Shown piece after piece: positions 27,810-39,142 of a stretch of DNA of 64,000 nucleotides. The DNA comes from Janibacter cremeus. GTDB lineage: Bacteria > Actinomycetota > Actinomycetes > Actinomycetales > Dermatophilaceae. The translations under genes and the position numbers were made by a program. The notes under the pieces are model-generated. The model did not search any database. It was not told where the DNA came from and saw nothing but the letters and a program-made list of their open reading frames with translations. Numbering within the stretch: position 1 is the stretch's first letter; each line of letters opens with the position of its first letter. The stretch is from assembly GCF_029395675.1 (NCBI RefSeq), contig NZ_CP115184.1, forward strand, positions 1,240,001-1,304,000, read 5' to 3'.

Positions 27810-28418
27810 CTAGAGCGCGCCCTTGGCGCTCGGGATGCCGCTGACGCGCGGGTCGTGGGCCACCGCCGTCCGCAGTGCCCGGGCGAGGGCCTTGAACTGC
27901 GCCTCGACGATGTGGTGCGGGTCGCGCCCGTCGAGGACACGCACGTGCAGGGCGATCCCCGCGTTGTACGCGAAGGACTCGAGGACGTGGCGGGTCAGCG
28001 ACCCGACGAAGTTGCCACCGATGATCACGTGCTCCTGACCGGCGGGCTCTCCGGTGTGCACGACGTAGGGGCGACCGGCGACGTCGACGACGGCGTGGAC
28101 GAGCGCCTCGTCGAGCGGGACGGTGGCGTCGCCGAACCGACTGATCCCCCTCTTGTCACCGAGGGCCTCACGGACCGCTTGGCCGAGGACGATCGCGACG
28201 TCCTCGACGGTGTGGTGCGCGTCGACGTCGACGTCACCGTCGGCGTGCACGGTGAGGTCGATGAGGCTGTGCTTGGCCAGCGACAGCAGCATGTGGTCGT
28301 AGAAGCGGACCCCGGTCGAGACGTCGCCCACGCCGGAGCCGTCCAGGTCCACGGTCACCTCGACGCGGGACTCGGACGTACCTCGGCGCACCGTGGCGGT
28401 GCGGGACTGGCTGCTCAC
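27810..28418 (-). CDS. hisB: Imidazoleglycerol-phosphate dehydratase
   Basis: Monofunctional Mn-dependent dehydratase of 202 aa. The paired metal motifs are clear: [31 protein letters not shown]-like [10 protein letters not shown], and [18 protein letters not shown]. No phosphatase domain is fused, unlike E. coli HisB. The GTG overlaps the hisC stop as GTGA. Confidence 0.96.
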   Translation of the reverse strand: MSSQSRTATVRRGTSESRVEVTVDLDGSGVGDVSTGVRFYDHMLLSLAKHSLIDLTVHADGDVDVDAHHTVEDVAIVLGQAVREALGDKRGISRFGDATVPLDEALVHAVVDVAGRPYVVHTGEPAGQEHVIIGGNFVGSLTRHVLESFAYNAGIALHVRVLDGRDPHHIVEAQFKALARALRTAVAHDPRVSGIPSAKGAL

Positions 28419-29533
28419 GGGTTCTCCTTCGTCGACGTGTGGGCGGGGGCCAGCCTGGCCATCGCCGTCAGGAACCGGCTCGTCTCCTCCGGCGTGCCCG
28501 CCGTGACGCGCAGGTGGTTCGGGATGCCGACGTCGCGGACGAGGATCCCTTCGTCGAGCAGAGCCTGCCACGTGGCCGGGGCATCGGCGAGCCCACCGAA
28601 GAGGACGAAGTTGGCATCGCTCGGTACGGGCGTCAGGCCGAGCCCGGAGAGCTCGGTGACGATGCGGTCGCGCTGTGCCTTGATCGCCTCGACCGTCTCG
28701 AGGAGGAGGTCGGCGTGCTCGAGCGCGACGCGGGCGATCGTCTGGGTGGGTGTGGACAGGTGGTATGGCAGGCGCACCAGGCGGAGGGCGTCGACGACGT
28801 CGGGGTTCGCTGCGAGGTAGCCGAGACGGCCACCGGCGAGCGTGAAGGCCTTGCTCATGGTGCGGGTGACGACCAGCCGCGGGTGGCCGGCGAGCAGCGA
28901 CAGCGCGGTCGGCGTGCCCGGGCGCGCGAACTCCGCATAGGCCTCGTCGACGATCACGAGGGCGCGCGGAGCGGCCTCGAGCATCGCCTCGATGACCTCG
29001 AAGGGCAGGGCCGTCCCGGTCGGGTTGTTGGGCGAGCAGAGGAAGACCAGGTGCGGGTCGACCTCCGTCGCCTGCTGCACCGCCGACTCGACGGTGAGGT
29101 CGAAGGTCTGCGCATCGCGCTGCCCGTCGACCCACCGGGTCCCGAGGGTCTCGGTGATGATCGGGTGCATCGAGTAGGCAGGGGTGAACCCCAGTGCGAT
29201 GCGCCCGGAACCGCCGAAGGCCTGGACCAGGTGCTGCAGCACCTCGTTGCTGCCGTTACCGGCCCACAGCTGCTCGGGGCGGAAGGTGACGCCCGACTGC
29301 CGTGCCAGGTAGTCCCCGAGCGCCTTGCGCAGGGCCGTGAACTCACGGTCGGGGTACCGGTTGAGCCCCGACAGCTCCTCCGCCAGCTCGGCGACGACGG
29401 CCCGGACGACCTCGTCGGGGACGGGGTAGGAGGACTCGTTGGTGTTCAGCTGGACGTCGACGTCGAGCTGCGGCGCGCCGTAGGGGGTACGTCCCCTCAG
29501 CTCGGGCCGCAGCAGCTGCTCGATCTCGCTCAC
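28415..29533 (-). CDS. hisC: Histidinol-phosphate aminotransferase
   Basis: PLP enzyme of 372 aa, fold type I. Substrate-side N-terminus [11 protein letters not shown], cofactor contacts GNGSNEVLQ and [17 protein letters not shown], Schiff-base Lys228 in [17 protein letters not shown], and a C-terminal Arg in [15 protein letters not shown] overlaps on both sides tie it to hisD and hisB. Confidence 0.96.
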   Translation of the reverse strand: MSEIEQLLRPELRGRTPYGAPQLDVDVQLNTNESSYPVPDEVVRAVVAELAEELSGLNRYPDREFTALRKALGDYLARQSGVTFRPEQLWAGNGSNEVLQHLVQAFGGSGRIALGFTPAYSMHPIITETLGTRWVDGQRDAQTFDLTVESAVQQATEVDPHLVFLCSPNNPTGTALPFEVIEAMLEAAPRALVIVDEAYAEFARPGTPTALSLLAGHPRLVVTRTMSKAFTLAGGRLGYLAANPDVVDALRLVRLPYHLSTPTQTIARVALEHADLLLETVEAIKAQRDRIVTELSGLGLTPVPSDANFVLFGGLADAPATWQALLDEGILVRDVGIPNHLRVTAGTPEETSRFLTAMARLAPAHTSTKENP

Positions 29534-30873
29534 CGCTGCCCCTCCCTCGTCGTGCGTGCGGACACGGCCTCACCGTGGGCGGGCAGGTCCTCGGCGTCGG
29601 CGAGGGCGAGCACGTGCGGGCCGACGTCGGCGAGGGCCTCACGGGTGTACTCCACGACGTGGATGCCCTTGAGGAAGGACTGGACCGACAGGCCGCTGCT
29701 GTGCGCCGCGCTGCCCCCGGTCGGCAGGACGTGGTTGGACCCGGCGGCGTAGTCGCCGAGGCTGACCGGGGACCAGGGGCCGACGAAGATCGCACCGGCG
29801 TTGCGCACGCGGGCGGCGACCGCTGCGGCGTCGTCGGTGATGACCTCGAGGTGCTCTGCCGCGTACGCGTCGACGACGCGCAGCCCGGCATCGAGGTCGT
29901 CGACGAGGACGATGGCGGACTGGCGACCGCCCAGTGCCTCGGCGACCCGCTCGCTGTGCTTGGTCGCGGCAGCACGACGCTCCACGACCGCGGCGACGGC
30001 ATCGGCGAGCTCGGTCGAGTCGGTGACGAGGACGGACCCGGCCAGCGGGTCGTGCTCGGCCTGGCTGATCAGGTCGGCGGCGACGTACTCGGGGTCGGCA
30101 CCGGCATCGGCCAGGATCGCGATCTCGGTCGGTCCGGCCTCGGCGTCGATGCCGATGAGACCCTTGAGCAGCCGCTTGGCGGCGGCGACGTAGACGTTGC
30201 CGGGACCGGTGACGAGGCTGACCGGCTGGCACTCTCCCCCTTCGCCCTCGTCGACGAAGCCGTGCGCGAAGCCGGCCACGGCCTGCGCCCCGCCCATGGA
30301 CCAGACCTCGTCGACGCCGAGGAGGGCGCACGCGGCGAGGATCGTCGGGTGCGGATAGCCCGCGAAGACGCCGACGTTCTCCTTCTGCGGCGGACTGGCG
30401 ACGGCGACGGAGCCGACCTCCGCCAGCTGCGCGGGCACGACGTTCATCACGACCGAGGAGGGGTAGACCGCCCGGCCGCCGGGGACGTAGAGGCCGACCC
30501 GCTCGACGGGGACCCACCGCTCGGTGACGACGCCGCCGGGCACGACCTGGGTGGTCGTCTCGGACCGGCGCTGGGCCGCGTGCACGGTGCGGGCCCGGTC
30601 GATGGACACCTCGAGGGCGGCCCGCACGTCCGGGTCGAGCGCCTCGACCGCCGCCTCGAGGACGTCCTGCGGGACGCGAAGGGAGGTCGGGCGCACCCCG
30701 TCGAAGCGCTCGGCGAAGTCGTAGAGCGCGGCGGCGCCACGGTCATGCACCTCGTCGCAGATGGGCCGGACCGCACTGAGGGCGGCCTCGACGTCGTACT
30801 CGGCGCGCGGCAGGGCAGCACGCAGGTCCCGGGCGCCGAGGGGCTGGGAACGCAGGTCGATCGTGGCGAGCAT
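29530..30873 (-). CDS. hisD: Histidinol dehydrogenase
   Basis: Zn-dependent enzyme of 447 aa that makes the last two oxidations to histidine, and the first gene of the operon. Signatures: [69 protein letters not shown] with metal-binding residues, and NHVLPTGG. The ATG is 6 nt after a TAGACT -10, giving a probable leaderless his message. Confidence 0.96.
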   Translation of the reverse strand: MLATIDLRSQPLGARDLRAALPRAEYDVEAALSAVRPICDEVHDRGAAALYDFAERFDGVRPTSLRVPQDVLEAAVEALDPDVRAALEVSIDRARTVHAAQRRSETTTQVVPGGVVTERWVPVERVGLYVPGGRAVYPSSVVMNVVPAQLAEVGSVAVASPPQKENVGVFAGYPHPTILAACALLGVDEVWSMGGAQAVAGFAHGFVDEGEGGECQPVSLVTGPGNVYVAAAKRLLKGLIGIDAEAGPTEIAILADAGADPEYVAADLISQAEHDPLAGSVLVTDSTELADAVAAVVERRAAATKHSERVAEALGGRQSAIVLVDDLDAGLRVVDAYAAEHLEVITDDAAAVAARVRNAGAIFVGPWSPVSLGDYAAGSNHVLPTGGSAAHSSGLSVQSFLKGIHVVEYTREALADVGPHVLALADAEDLPAHGEAVSARTTREGQR

Positions 30874-30879
30874 GGGACC

Positions 30880-30885
30880 AGTCTA
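30880..30885 (-). promoter_or_regulatory. -10 element of the his operon
   Basis: TAGACT on the minus strand, ending 6 nt before the hisD ATG. A weak ACTGAG stands at the -35 distance. No leader peptide with histidine codons and no T-box is possible with so short a leader, so his control must be at initiation or absent. Confidence 0.6.
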
Positions 30886-30925
30886 GATTCGCCGCGCGGA
30901 CACTCAGTCCCGCGTCTCACCGGCA

Positions 30926-30946
30926 CCCGGCCCGCGTGTGGCCGGG
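30926..30946 (-). terminator. Hairpin after glnE
   Basis: Stem CCCGGCC with GGCCGGG, starting right after the glnE stop codon on the minus strand. There is no T-run, so termination may be partial. Confidence 0.4.
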
Positions 30947-30947
30947 A

Positions 30948-33920
30948 TCACTCCTCGCCGTAGAAGACGCGGTCGACCACGTGGCGTGCGTGCCGGGCGG
31001 TACGACGGTAGGACTCGGCGAGCGCCAGCCCGGACTGCGGCTCCATCCCGACGATCCGCCCGACCCCGTCCGCCTCGAGCAGGTTCGAGGGGACCGAGTC
31101 GACCGGACGCCCGCGGAAGAGCATCCCCGCGTTGCGCAGCAGCGAGGCCATCGACCAGGCCTCCCGGAGCACGAGCTCGTCCTCCTCCGAGAGCAGCCCT
31201 GCCTCGACCGCGGCGGTCATGGCCGGCAGCGTCCGGGGCGTGCGCAGTCCGGCGTGCTCGTAGGCGTGCTGCAGCTGGATCAGCTGGATCGACCACTCGA
31301 CGTCCGAGAGGCCGCCCATCCCGAGCTTGAAGTGGGCCCGACGGTCGGCGCCGCGGGGCAGTCGCTCGGCCTCCATACGTGCCTTGAGACGCCGCACCTC
31401 GCGGACCTGGCGCTGGTCCAGACCACCCTCCGGCCACCGGATGGGGTCGACGAGGGTGATGAAGCGCTCCCCGAGGGCCACATCCCCGGCCACCACCCGG
31501 GCCCGCAGCAGCGCCTGGGCCTCCCACGTGTGCGACCAGCGCTCGTAGTACGCGGCGTACGAGGCCAGGGAGCGGATCATCGGGCCGTTCTTGCCCTCGG
31601 GCCGCAGGTCCGCATCCAGCCCGAGCGGCGGATCGGACCCCGCCGCGCCGAGGAGTCGCCGCAGCTCGGTGACGACGGCGAGCGCGGCCTCCTGGGCGGC
31701 CTGCTCGTCGACACCCGGGTGCGGCTCGTGGACGTAGAGCACGTCCGCGTCGGAGGAGTAGCCCAGCTCACGACCGCCGAGGCGTCCCATCCCGATGATG
31801 ACGATGTCGGTCCCGAGGGCCTCGCCGCGCTGCGCGGCCACGTGGGCGGCGGTCACCTCGAGGGAGGCCTCGATCGTCGCCTCGCTGACCTCGGTCAGCG
31901 CCTCCCCCACGAGGTCGAGCGCGAGCCGGTCCTCGAGGTCGGCGACGGCGATGCGGAAGATCTCCGCGCGCCGGATCGCCCGGATCGCTGCGACCGCGGA
32001 GTCCGTGGAGTCCTTGCGTCCGGCGGCCGAGCGCATCCGCCGCAGCAGCTCCTCGCGGGTGCGGGGTCGCAGGCCGTCCCCCTCCCCGAGCATCTGCACC
32101 GCTTCCGGGCTGACGAGCAGCAGGTCCCCGGCGAAGCGGCTGGCGCCCAGCGCGTGGGCGAGGATCTGCGCGGCCTCCCCCTCGTCGCGGAGCAGGCGCA
32201 GGTACCAGTGGGTGGCGCCGAGCTCCTCGCTGACCTTGCGGAACGCGAGCAGGCCGGCGTCCGGGTCGGCCATCTCGGCGAACCACTCGAGCATCACCGG
32301 CAGCAGCTGGCGCTGGATGGCCGCCCGGCGGCTCATGCCCTCGGTGAGGACCTCGATGTGCCGCAGGGCACCGGCCGGGTCGCGGTAGCCGAGCGCGCTC
32401 AGACGCTCCCGGGCCGCGTCCGGGGTGAGCCGAGCCTCGGCCGCGCTCAGTCGCGCGACGGCCGAGAGCAGCGGGCGGTAGAAGAGGCGCTGGTGGAGGC
32501 GACGCACCTCGCGCGAGTGCCGCGCGCGCAGGGCCACGATCTTCGTCTGCGGCTCGTCCCACAGCAGGAGCGAGCGTCCGAGGCGGCGCAGGTCGGCCTC
32601 CGACGTCGGCATGAGGTGGGTGCGCCGCAGGTGGTGCAGCTGCACCCGGTGCTCGATGGTGCGCAGCACGCGGTAGGCCTCGTCGAGGACGACGGCGTCG
32701 TCGCGGCCGACGTACCCACCTGCGGACAGCGCCGCCAGGGCCTCCAGCGTGGTGCGCGAGCGGAGGCCCTCGTCGGTGCGGCCGTGGACGAGCTGGAGGA
32801 GCTGGACGGAGAACTCCACGTCGCGCAGCCCACCGGGGCCGAGCTTGAGCTGTCGCTTCGCCTCGGCACGGGGGATGTGCTCCTCGACGCGCCGGCGCAT
32901 CGCCTGGACGTCGACGACGAAGTCCTCGCGCGATGCCGCCTGCCACACGAGCGGGCCGACCTCGGCGAGGTACTCGGCGCCCAGGCTCGCGTCGCCGGCG
33001 AGGTGGCGGGCCTTGAGCAGTGCCTGGAACTCCCACGTCTTGGCCCACCGCTCGTAGTACGTGCGGTGGCTGGCGACGGTCCGCACCAGCGGGCCCTGCT
33101 TGCCCTCGGGGCGCAGGGCCGCGTCGACCTGCCACAGCGTGCCGTAGGCGGTCACGTCGCTGCACACGTGCATCACCCGGGTGGCGATGCGAGTTGCGGT
33201 CTCCAGCGCGGCGGCCTCGTCGGCGCCGTCGACCGGCTCGGCGACGAAGATGACGTCGACGTCGGAGATGTAGTTCAGCTCCCGGCCCCCGGCCTTGCCC
33301 ATGCCGATGACGGCGAAGCGGACCAGCTCGCCACGCTCCCCCTGCTCCTCGACGGCGATGCGCACGGCGGCCTCGAGCGCCGACCCGGCCAGGTCGGCGA
33401 GCGCGGCCGCCGTGTCCGGCAGGTCCGCGACGGGGTCCTCGCCCGTGACGTCGATCGCCGTGATCCCGAGCAGCTGGCGACGGTAGGCCACCCGCATCGC
33501 GTCCTGCGGCTCGAGCTCGCCCGGGTCGGCGATCTCCGCGAGCACGGCCTCGGTGCGTTCCTCCGGGGTCATCGGCTCGGCGTCGACCGCGTCGCGCCAC
33601 TGCTCGGGATGGGCGACGAGATGGTCCACGAGTGCCGTGGACGCCCCCAGCACGCCGACGACCCGGTCGCGCACCCGCGCGTCCTCGCGCAGTGCCCTGC
33701 GCAGCTCCTCGGCCCCCTCGCCGGCGGACTCGAGCACCCGGACCAGCCCCAGCAGGGCACCGTCCGGATCGGCCGCTCGCGTCAGCGCCCGGATCAGCCG
33801 GTCCTGCTCGGCCCCCTCGGGGAGGTCGAGCGCGGGGTCGGCGAGCAGGCGCTCGGAGCGGCGGGTGTCGGTGAATCCGCGCCGGGCGAGCGTGGGTTCG
33901 GAACGTTGTGTCGGGGTCAC
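30948..33920 (-). CDS. glnE: Bifunctional glutamine synthetase adenylyltransferase/deadenylase
   Basis: Adjusts glutamine synthetase activity by adding or removing AMP; 990 aa, full length. The two nucleotidyltransferase halves are visible: GGRELNYISDVDVIF near residue 220 (deadenylase side) and MGRLGGRELGYSSDADVLYVHE near residue 720 (adenylylase side), each with its following helical domain. GTG start lies 7 bp after the glnA stop. The adjacent glnA copy lacks the usual adenylylation segment, so its substrate is probably a GlnA1 outside the window. Confidence 0.95.
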   Translation of the reverse strand: MTPTQRSEPTLARRGFTDTRRSERLLADPALDLPEGAEQDRLIRALTRAADPDGALLGLVRVLESAGEGAEELRRALREDARVRDRVVGVLGASTALVDHLVAHPEQWRDAVDAEPMTPEERTEAVLAEIADPGELEPQDAMRVAYRRQLLGITAIDVTGEDPVADLPDTAAALADLAGSALEAAVRIAVEEQGERGELVRFAVIGMGKAGGRELNYISDVDVIFVAEPVDGADEAAALETATRIATRVMHVCSDVTAYGTLWQVDAALRPEGKQGPLVRTVASHRTYYERWAKTWEFQALLKARHLAGDASLGAEYLAEVGPLVWQAASREDFVVDVQAMRRRVEEHIPRAEAKRQLKLGPGGLRDVEFSVQLLQLVHGRTDEGLRSRTTLEALAALSAGGYVGRDDAVVLDEAYRVLRTIEHRVQLHHLRRTHLMPTSEADLRRLGRSLLLWDEPQTKIVALRARHSREVRRLHQRLFYRPLLSAVARLSAAEARLTPDAARERLSALGYRDPAGALRHIEVLTEGMSRRAAIQRQLLPVMLEWFAEMADPDAGLLAFRKVSEELGATHWYLRLLRDEGEAAQILAHALGASRFAGDLLLVSPEAVQMLGEGDGLRPRTREELLRRMRSAAGRKDSTDSAVAAIRAIRRAEIFRIAVADLEDRLALDLVGEALTEVSEATIEASLEVTAAHVAAQRGEALGTDIVIIGMGRLGGRELGYSSDADVLYVHEPHPGVDEQAAQEAALAVVTELRRLLGAAGSDPPLGLDADLRPEGKNGPMIRSLASYAAYYERWSHTWEAQALLRARVVAGDVALGERFITLVDPIRWPEGGLDQRQVREVRRLKARMEAERLPRGADRRAHFKLGMGGLSDVEWSIQLIQLQHAYEHAGLRTPRTLPAMTAAVEAGLLSEEDELVLREAWSMASLLRNAGMLFRGRPVDSVPSNLLEADGVGRIVGMEPQSGLALAESYRRTARHARHVVDRVFYGEE

Positions 33921-33927
33921 GGGGTGC

Positions 33928-35265
33928 TCACAAACGCGGCAGCAGGCGTTCCAGCTCGAAGGGGGTCACCTGGTGGCGGTAGTCGGCCCACTCCTGGCGC
34001 TTGTTGCGCAGGAAGAAGTCGAAGACGTGCTCCCCGAGGGTCTCGGCGACCAGCTCGCTCTCCTCCATCGCCTCGATGGCCTCGGAGAGGCTCCCCGGCA
34101 GCGGTCGGATCCCCATCGCGCGGCGCTCGCGGTCGGTCAGCCCCCACACGTCGTCCTCGGTCTCGACGGGCAGCTCGTAGCCCTCCTCGATGCCCTTCAG
34201 CCCGGCGGCGAGCATCACGGCGAAGGCGAGGTAGGGGTTGCAGGCCGCGTCCAGGCTGCGCAGCTCGACCCGGCTGGAGTTGCCCTTGTCCGGCTTGTAC
34301 ATCGGCACCCGGACCATGGCCGAGCGGTTGTTGTGGCCCCAGGTCAGGTGGGCGGGTGCCTCGCCGCCGCCCCAGAGCCGCTTGTAGCTGTTGACCCACT
34401 GGTTGGTCACGGCGGTGAACTCCCGACCGTGGCGCAGCAGTCCGGCGATGAACTGCCGACCGACCTTGCTCAGCTGGTAGGGCGCTCCCGGCTCGTAGAA
34501 GGCATTCGTGTCCCCCTCGAAGAGCGACATGTGGGTGTGCATCCCGCTGCCGGGGTGCTCGGCGAAGACCTTGGGCATGAAGGTCGCGTAGACCCCCTGC
34601 TCGAGGGCGACCTCCTTGATGACGGTCCGGAAGGTCATGACGTTGTCCGCGGTGGAGAGCGCGTCGGCGTAGCGCAGGTCGATCTCGTTCTGCCCCGGTG
34701 CGCCCTCGTGGTGGCTGAACTCGACGGAGATCCCCACCGACTCGAGCATCGTGATGGCCCGGCGGCGGAAGTCGTGGGCCTCCCCCTTCGGCACGTGGTC
34801 GAAGTACCCGGCGTCGTCGACCGGCACCGGCCGGCCGGTGCGCACGCTGTCCAGCTGGAGCAGGAAGAACTCGATCTCGGGGTGGATGTAGAAGGTGAAG
34901 CCCATCTCCCCCGCCTTGTCGAGGGTGCGCCGCAGCACGTAGCGCGCATCCGACAGCGAGGGGGTGCCGTCCGGCAGGTGGATGTCGCAGAACATGCGGG
35001 CAGTCCCCGGCGACTCACCGCGCCACGGCAGCACCTGGAAGGTCGCCGGATCCGGCTGGGCGAGCATGTCCGCCTCGTAGACCCGCGTGAAGCCCTCGAT
35101 GGCCGACCCGTCGAAGCCGATGCCCTCGGCGAAGGCCCCCTCGAGCTCCGCGGGCGCGATGGCCACTGACTTCAGGGTGCCGAGGACATCCGTGAACCAG
35201 AGCCGGACGAACCGGATGTCGCGTTCCTCGATGGTCCGGAGGACGAACTCCTGCTGACGATCCAT
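33928..35265 (-). CDS. glnA: Glutamine synthetase, GlnA2-like
   Basis: Makes glutamine from glutamate and ammonia; 445 aa, short type I. Motifs: GFDGSAIEGF, EIEFFLLQ, GQNEIDLRYADAL, PGSGMHTHMSLF, NSYKRLWGGGEAP with NNRSAMVRVP, and SRVELRSLDAACNPYLA. The canonical NLYDLPPEE adenylylation loop is replaced by EGYELPVETEDDVWGLT, so control by GlnE is doubtful. This and the glnE neighbour match GlnA2 of actinobacteria. ATG start at 35265; a CAGGAT hexamer 6 nt upstream could be a -10. Confidence 0.93.
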   Translation of the reverse strand: MDRQQEFVLRTIEERDIRFVRLWFTDVLGTLKSVAIAPAELEGAFAEGIGFDGSAIEGFTRVYEADMLAQPDPATFQVLPWRGESPGTARMFCDIHLPDGTPSLSDARYVLRRTLDKAGEMGFTFYIHPEIEFFLLQLDSVRTGRPVPVDDAGYFDHVPKGEAHDFRRRAITMLESVGISVEFSHHEGAPGQNEIDLRYADALSTADNVMTFRTVIKEVALEQGVYATFMPKVFAEHPGSGMHTHMSLFEGDTNAFYEPGAPYQLSKVGRQFIAGLLRHGREFTAVTNQWVNSYKRLWGGGEAPAHLTWGHNNRSAMVRVPMYKPDKGNSSRVELRSLDAACNPYLAFAVMLAAGLKGIEEGYELPVETEDDVWGLTDRERRAMGIRPLPGSLSEAIEAMEESELVAETLGEHVFDFFLRNKRQEWADYRHQVTPFELERLLPRL

Positions 35266-35351
35266 GCGCCCATCCTGCCCCACGACGGGGGCGCCCTCAC
35301 GCGGGACCGCCGGACGGGATTCGCTGCAGCACACGGACAGGCAGCGAGGGA

Positions 35352-35377
35352 CCCCGCCGGGACGTGCTCCGGCGGGG
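35352..35377 (-). terminator. Terminator after the M6 protease gene
   Basis: Nine-base-pair stem CCCCGCCGG/CCGGCGGGG with an 8-nt loop, about 25 bp beyond the protease stop and before glnA. Confidence 0.7.
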
Positions 35378-35400
35378 CCCCTCGTGTGCCTGCTGGTCGA

Positions 35401-37758
35401 TCAGTTGGCGGTGGTACCCGCCTTGACGTCGACGACCAGCTGGTCCTTGTGGGACAGCTCGGACATGACCTCGATCGTCGTGCCCGACCCGGCGACCTTC
35501 GTCGAGGCCAGCGGGCTGTCCTCGTCCCAGTAGCGCTCCGGGTCCGTGTCGTCGAAGAGCGGGATACCCGCCCTCGAGGAGACCGTCTCCGGGACGCCGT
35601 TGTTGTGGAAGGTCACCTCGTCCGTGCGCTGCGTGCCGAACGTCGCGTCGAAGGGCGCACGGCGGTTGCCGAGGGTCGCGCCGTTGTCGAAGACGATCGG
35701 TGCCGGACGGGCGTCCACCGGGAGCACCTGGCCGTATCCGGGGTGCTGGCTGGTGTTGTTGTCGCCGTAGGCGTTGTTGACGTACCAGACGAGCATGCCG
35801 TCTTGGTACGGGAAGCGCTCCACCCAGTTCGGTCGGGTCGAGCCCCAGCCGAAGTTGTACGGGCCCGTCTTCAGGTACTGGTCGTACCCGGAGTACGTGC
35901 GGTTCTCGGCGAGGTAGTAGTTCTGCACCTTCTCGTCGGTGGAGCCGCTCATCCGGGTGAACCCGTCCGCGGTCCAGCCGTTGTCCCCGGACTCCACGTC
36001 GTCGGCGAAGACCGTGGTCCCGTCGACCTCGACCTCGATGTCGTCGATGAAGGCACCGTCCATGACAAGGCCACCGTCGGACTGGTAGCGCCAGCGGAAC
36101 TGCACCGGCTGCCCGACGAACTGGCTCAGGTCGTACTGCACCTGGTTCCAGGAGAGGTCACCGCCGTCGCGGACCGCGATCTCGGTCCAGGACTCACCGC
36201 CGTCGGTCGAGACCTCCGTGTAGAGGAAGTCGTAATCGACCTCGATCTCGGAGGCGATGTACGCGGAGACCGTGGCGCTCGAGGCGTCGGTCAGGTCGAT
36301 CTCGCGGGTGAGCGTGTTGTTGAGGTTGTTGTCCGCACCGGACCACCACTCGTAGCTCCCGGAGCGCGGGGTGTTGTACTCCGTCGTCACGGTCTGCTCG
36401 GGCAGCAGCACCGCAAGGGCCTGCGACAGCTTGTTGTGGTCGCGGTCGGCGGGACCGAGCCGCGCGGTCTTCTGCTCGCCGGGCCGGACCACGTCGTAGT
36501 CGAGCCAGCCGAGCTGCAGCTTCTCCCAGGCACCCATGTAGCCGGGCTTGGACCCGATGTCGTCGGTGCCGTCGTTGAGCCACGAGCCGGAGGACATCAG
36601 CGACCAGAAGGCGACGCTGTTGTCCCCACCGGCGGTGTCGTAGAGGTCCGGCAGACCGAGGTCGTGCGAGAACTCGTGGGTGAAGACACCCAGGCCGCCG
36701 TTCTCCGGCTCGGTCGTGTAGTCACCGATCCAGATGCCCGAGTCACCGAGCTGCACACCGCCGAGCGGGTTGCCCTCCGGGCCGGACTTGCCGATCCCGT
36801 TGGAGAAGGCGTACCAGCGGTGGCTCCAGATGGCGTCCTCGCCCTGGGCGCCGCCGCCGGCCTCCTCGCCCTCACCGGCGTGGATGGCCTGGAAGTGGTC
36901 GATGTACCCGTCGGGCTCGTTGAAGTCGCCGTCACCGTCGTGGTCGTAGCGGTCCCAGACGTCGTACTGTCCCAGGTACTCCTGGATCTCGGCGTCGGTC
37001 CTGCCCTGCGCCTTCTGGTCCTCGTACCACGCGTCGGCCGTGTCCTGGATGAAGCTCCAGTAGCCGTCGGCCACGCTGGTGCCGTCGCCCTGCACCGGGT
37101 TGTGGCCGTACCTGGCCTCGTTGTACGGCACGGTGACCCAGTTGCTGACGTCCCCGTCGGTCATGAACCGGCCGTTGGACTGCTTGAGGAAGAAGTCGCG
37201 GAAGGACTCCTTGCCGTCCGCGAACATCAGGTCCATGTAGTGGTCCCGGTTGAAGTCCTCGGTCCAGATGGTCGAGTTGTCGTCCGTCGTGCCACCGTCC
37301 CAGTCGCGGTCCGGCTCGGCGATCTGGTTGTGCTCGGGACCGGCCTCGCCCCCGGTCGCCGGGAGGGTCTGGTCGCCGAACTCGGCGAGGATCGTGAAGA
37401 CCGAGGCCTCTCGGTCGACGTCGTACTGGACGTACTTCGTGGGGGGCGGCTTGCCCCGGCCGTCCTTCGCGGCCGAGCTGTCGGAGGACTCGCCGGTCAG
37501 CGCGATGACGTTCGAGCCGTTCTTCGACACGACCTTCGCCTCGCCCTTGAGCAGCTGGGTGACGGCGTCCTTGCGCAGTGCGCGCTGGGCGTCACCGAGG
37601 GGGTTGGGCAGGTCGTCGGCACGGGCCGACGAGGGGTTGTCCTCCTGGGGTGGCACGCCCCCACCGGCCCCCTGCGCGCTCGCCGACAGGGGCATGAGCG
37701 CGAGCACGAGAGCGGATGCGGCGAGGCCGGACACGACATGGGTGTGGCGTCTCTTCAC
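35401..37758 (-). CDS. Secreted M6-family metalloprotease (immune inhibitor A-like)
   Basis: 785 aa. N-terminal signal peptide (KRRHTHVVSGLAASALVLAL, cleavage after about residue 28), a propeptide, then the catalytic domain with the zinc site HEFSHDLGLPD starting at His361. Upstream are acidic calcium-like stretches (YDHDGDGDFNEPDGYIDHF). The C-terminal half includes a MAM/immunoglobulin-like beta region (EIDLTDASSATVSAYIASEIE, and a DGAFIDDIEVEVDG segment) typical of InhA. GTG start with AGGAGG 5 nt before. In Bacillus InhA degrades host defence proteins; here a nutrient-scavenging role is equally likely. Confidence 0.92.
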   Translation of the reverse strand: MKRRHTHVVSGLAASALVLALMPLSASAQGAGGGVPPQEDNPSSARADDLPNPLGDAQRALRKDAVTQLLKGEAKVVSKNGSNVIALTGESSDSSAAKDGRGKPPPTKYVQYDVDREASVFTILAEFGDQTLPATGGEAGPEHNQIAEPDRDWDGGTTDDNSTIWTEDFNRDHYMDLMFADGKESFRDFFLKQSNGRFMTDGDVSNWVTVPYNEARYGHNPVQGDGTSVADGYWSFIQDTADAWYEDQKAQGRTDAEIQEYLGQYDVWDRYDHDGDGDFNEPDGYIDHFQAIHAGEGEEAGGGAQGEDAIWSHRWYAFSNGIGKSGPEGNPLGGVQLGDSGIWIGDYTTEPENGGLGVFTHEFSHDLGLPDLYDTAGGDNSVAFWSLMSSGSWLNDGTDDIGSKPGYMGAWEKLQLGWLDYDVVRPGEQKTARLGPADRDHNKLSQALAVLLPEQTVTTEYNTPRSGSYEWWSGADNNLNNTLTREIDLTDASSATVSAYIASEIEVDYDFLYTEVSTDGGESWTEIAVRDGGDLSWNQVQYDLSQFVGQPVQFRWRYQSDGGLVMDGAFIDDIEVEVDGTTVFADDVESGDNGWTADGFTRMSGSTDEKVQNYYLAENRTYSGYDQYLKTGPYNFGWGSTRPNWVERFPYQDGMLVWYVNNAYGDNNTSQHPGYGQVLPVDARPAPIVFDNGATLGNRRAPFDATFGTQRTDEVTFHNNGVPETVSSRAGIPLFDDTDPERYWDEDSPLASTKVAGSGTTIEVMSELSHKDQLVVDVKAGTTAN

Positions 37759-37944
37759 GGATCCTCCTGTTTTTGTGTGGCTGGTGGCCACAGCGGTGAG
37801 CGCACTCAACCAACATCTGTCGGCCCACGGGAGAGGTCGCCGGAAAATCTGAACAAACTCTTACTGATTCGTGTCGGAACGTCCACATACCGCCGCCAAC
37901 ACCGGACGGCCGCCACGCGGAGGCAGGCCCGCGGACGGGCGGCT

Positions 37945-37950
37945 TAGGGT
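37945..37950 (+). promoter_or_regulatory. -10 element of panB
   Basis: TAGGGT, ending 6 nt before the panB ATG, implying a leaderless message. No clear -35. The rest of the 37759-37956 gap, between divergent genes, shows no gene. Confidence 0.5.
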
Positions 37951-37956
37951 GGGGCC

Positions 37957-38841
<885 letters not shown>

Positions 38842-38868
38842 TCGTCCGCCGGGGGGAGAGAGCGGCCC

Positions 38869-39060
38869 TCAGGCCCTGCCCTCGCGCCACTCGCGCTCGC
38901 GACGCTCCTCCTCGTCCCACTTCTCCGTGTTCTCCCGGGCGGTCTGCAGTGCGGCCGCGGCCTCGGCCTCGGTGTCGTAGGGCCCCATGACGTCCGCGTT
39001 CTGCGAGCGGTTCTCGTCGGTCTCGACCTGTCGGGTCTCGATGTTGTACCAGTACGCCAT
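38869..39060 (-). CDS. Small SPOR-domain-like protein
   Basis: 63 aa: [16 protein letters not shown] at the start, then [26 protein letters not shown]. The YxVxTGxVE...GPYxTxAEAexAL pattern matches short proteins annotated as SPOR-like in many actinobacteria, where the fold usually binds peptidoglycan; no signal peptide is present here. ATG behind GAGAGG. It is divergent from map and convergent with panB. The very charged C-terminus ([14 protein letters not shown]) is typical. Function unknown. Confidence 0.75.
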   Translation of the reverse strand: MAYWYNIETRQVETDENRSQNADVMGPYDTEAEAAAALQTARENTEKWDEEERREREWREGRA

Positions 39061-39142
39061 CGTCGTGCCGTCCTCTCCCGCGGGTCGCGCACCCGCGCAC
39101 CGGAGCGCATCCGATCAGCGCCCGTTGCCTAGACTCCACAGC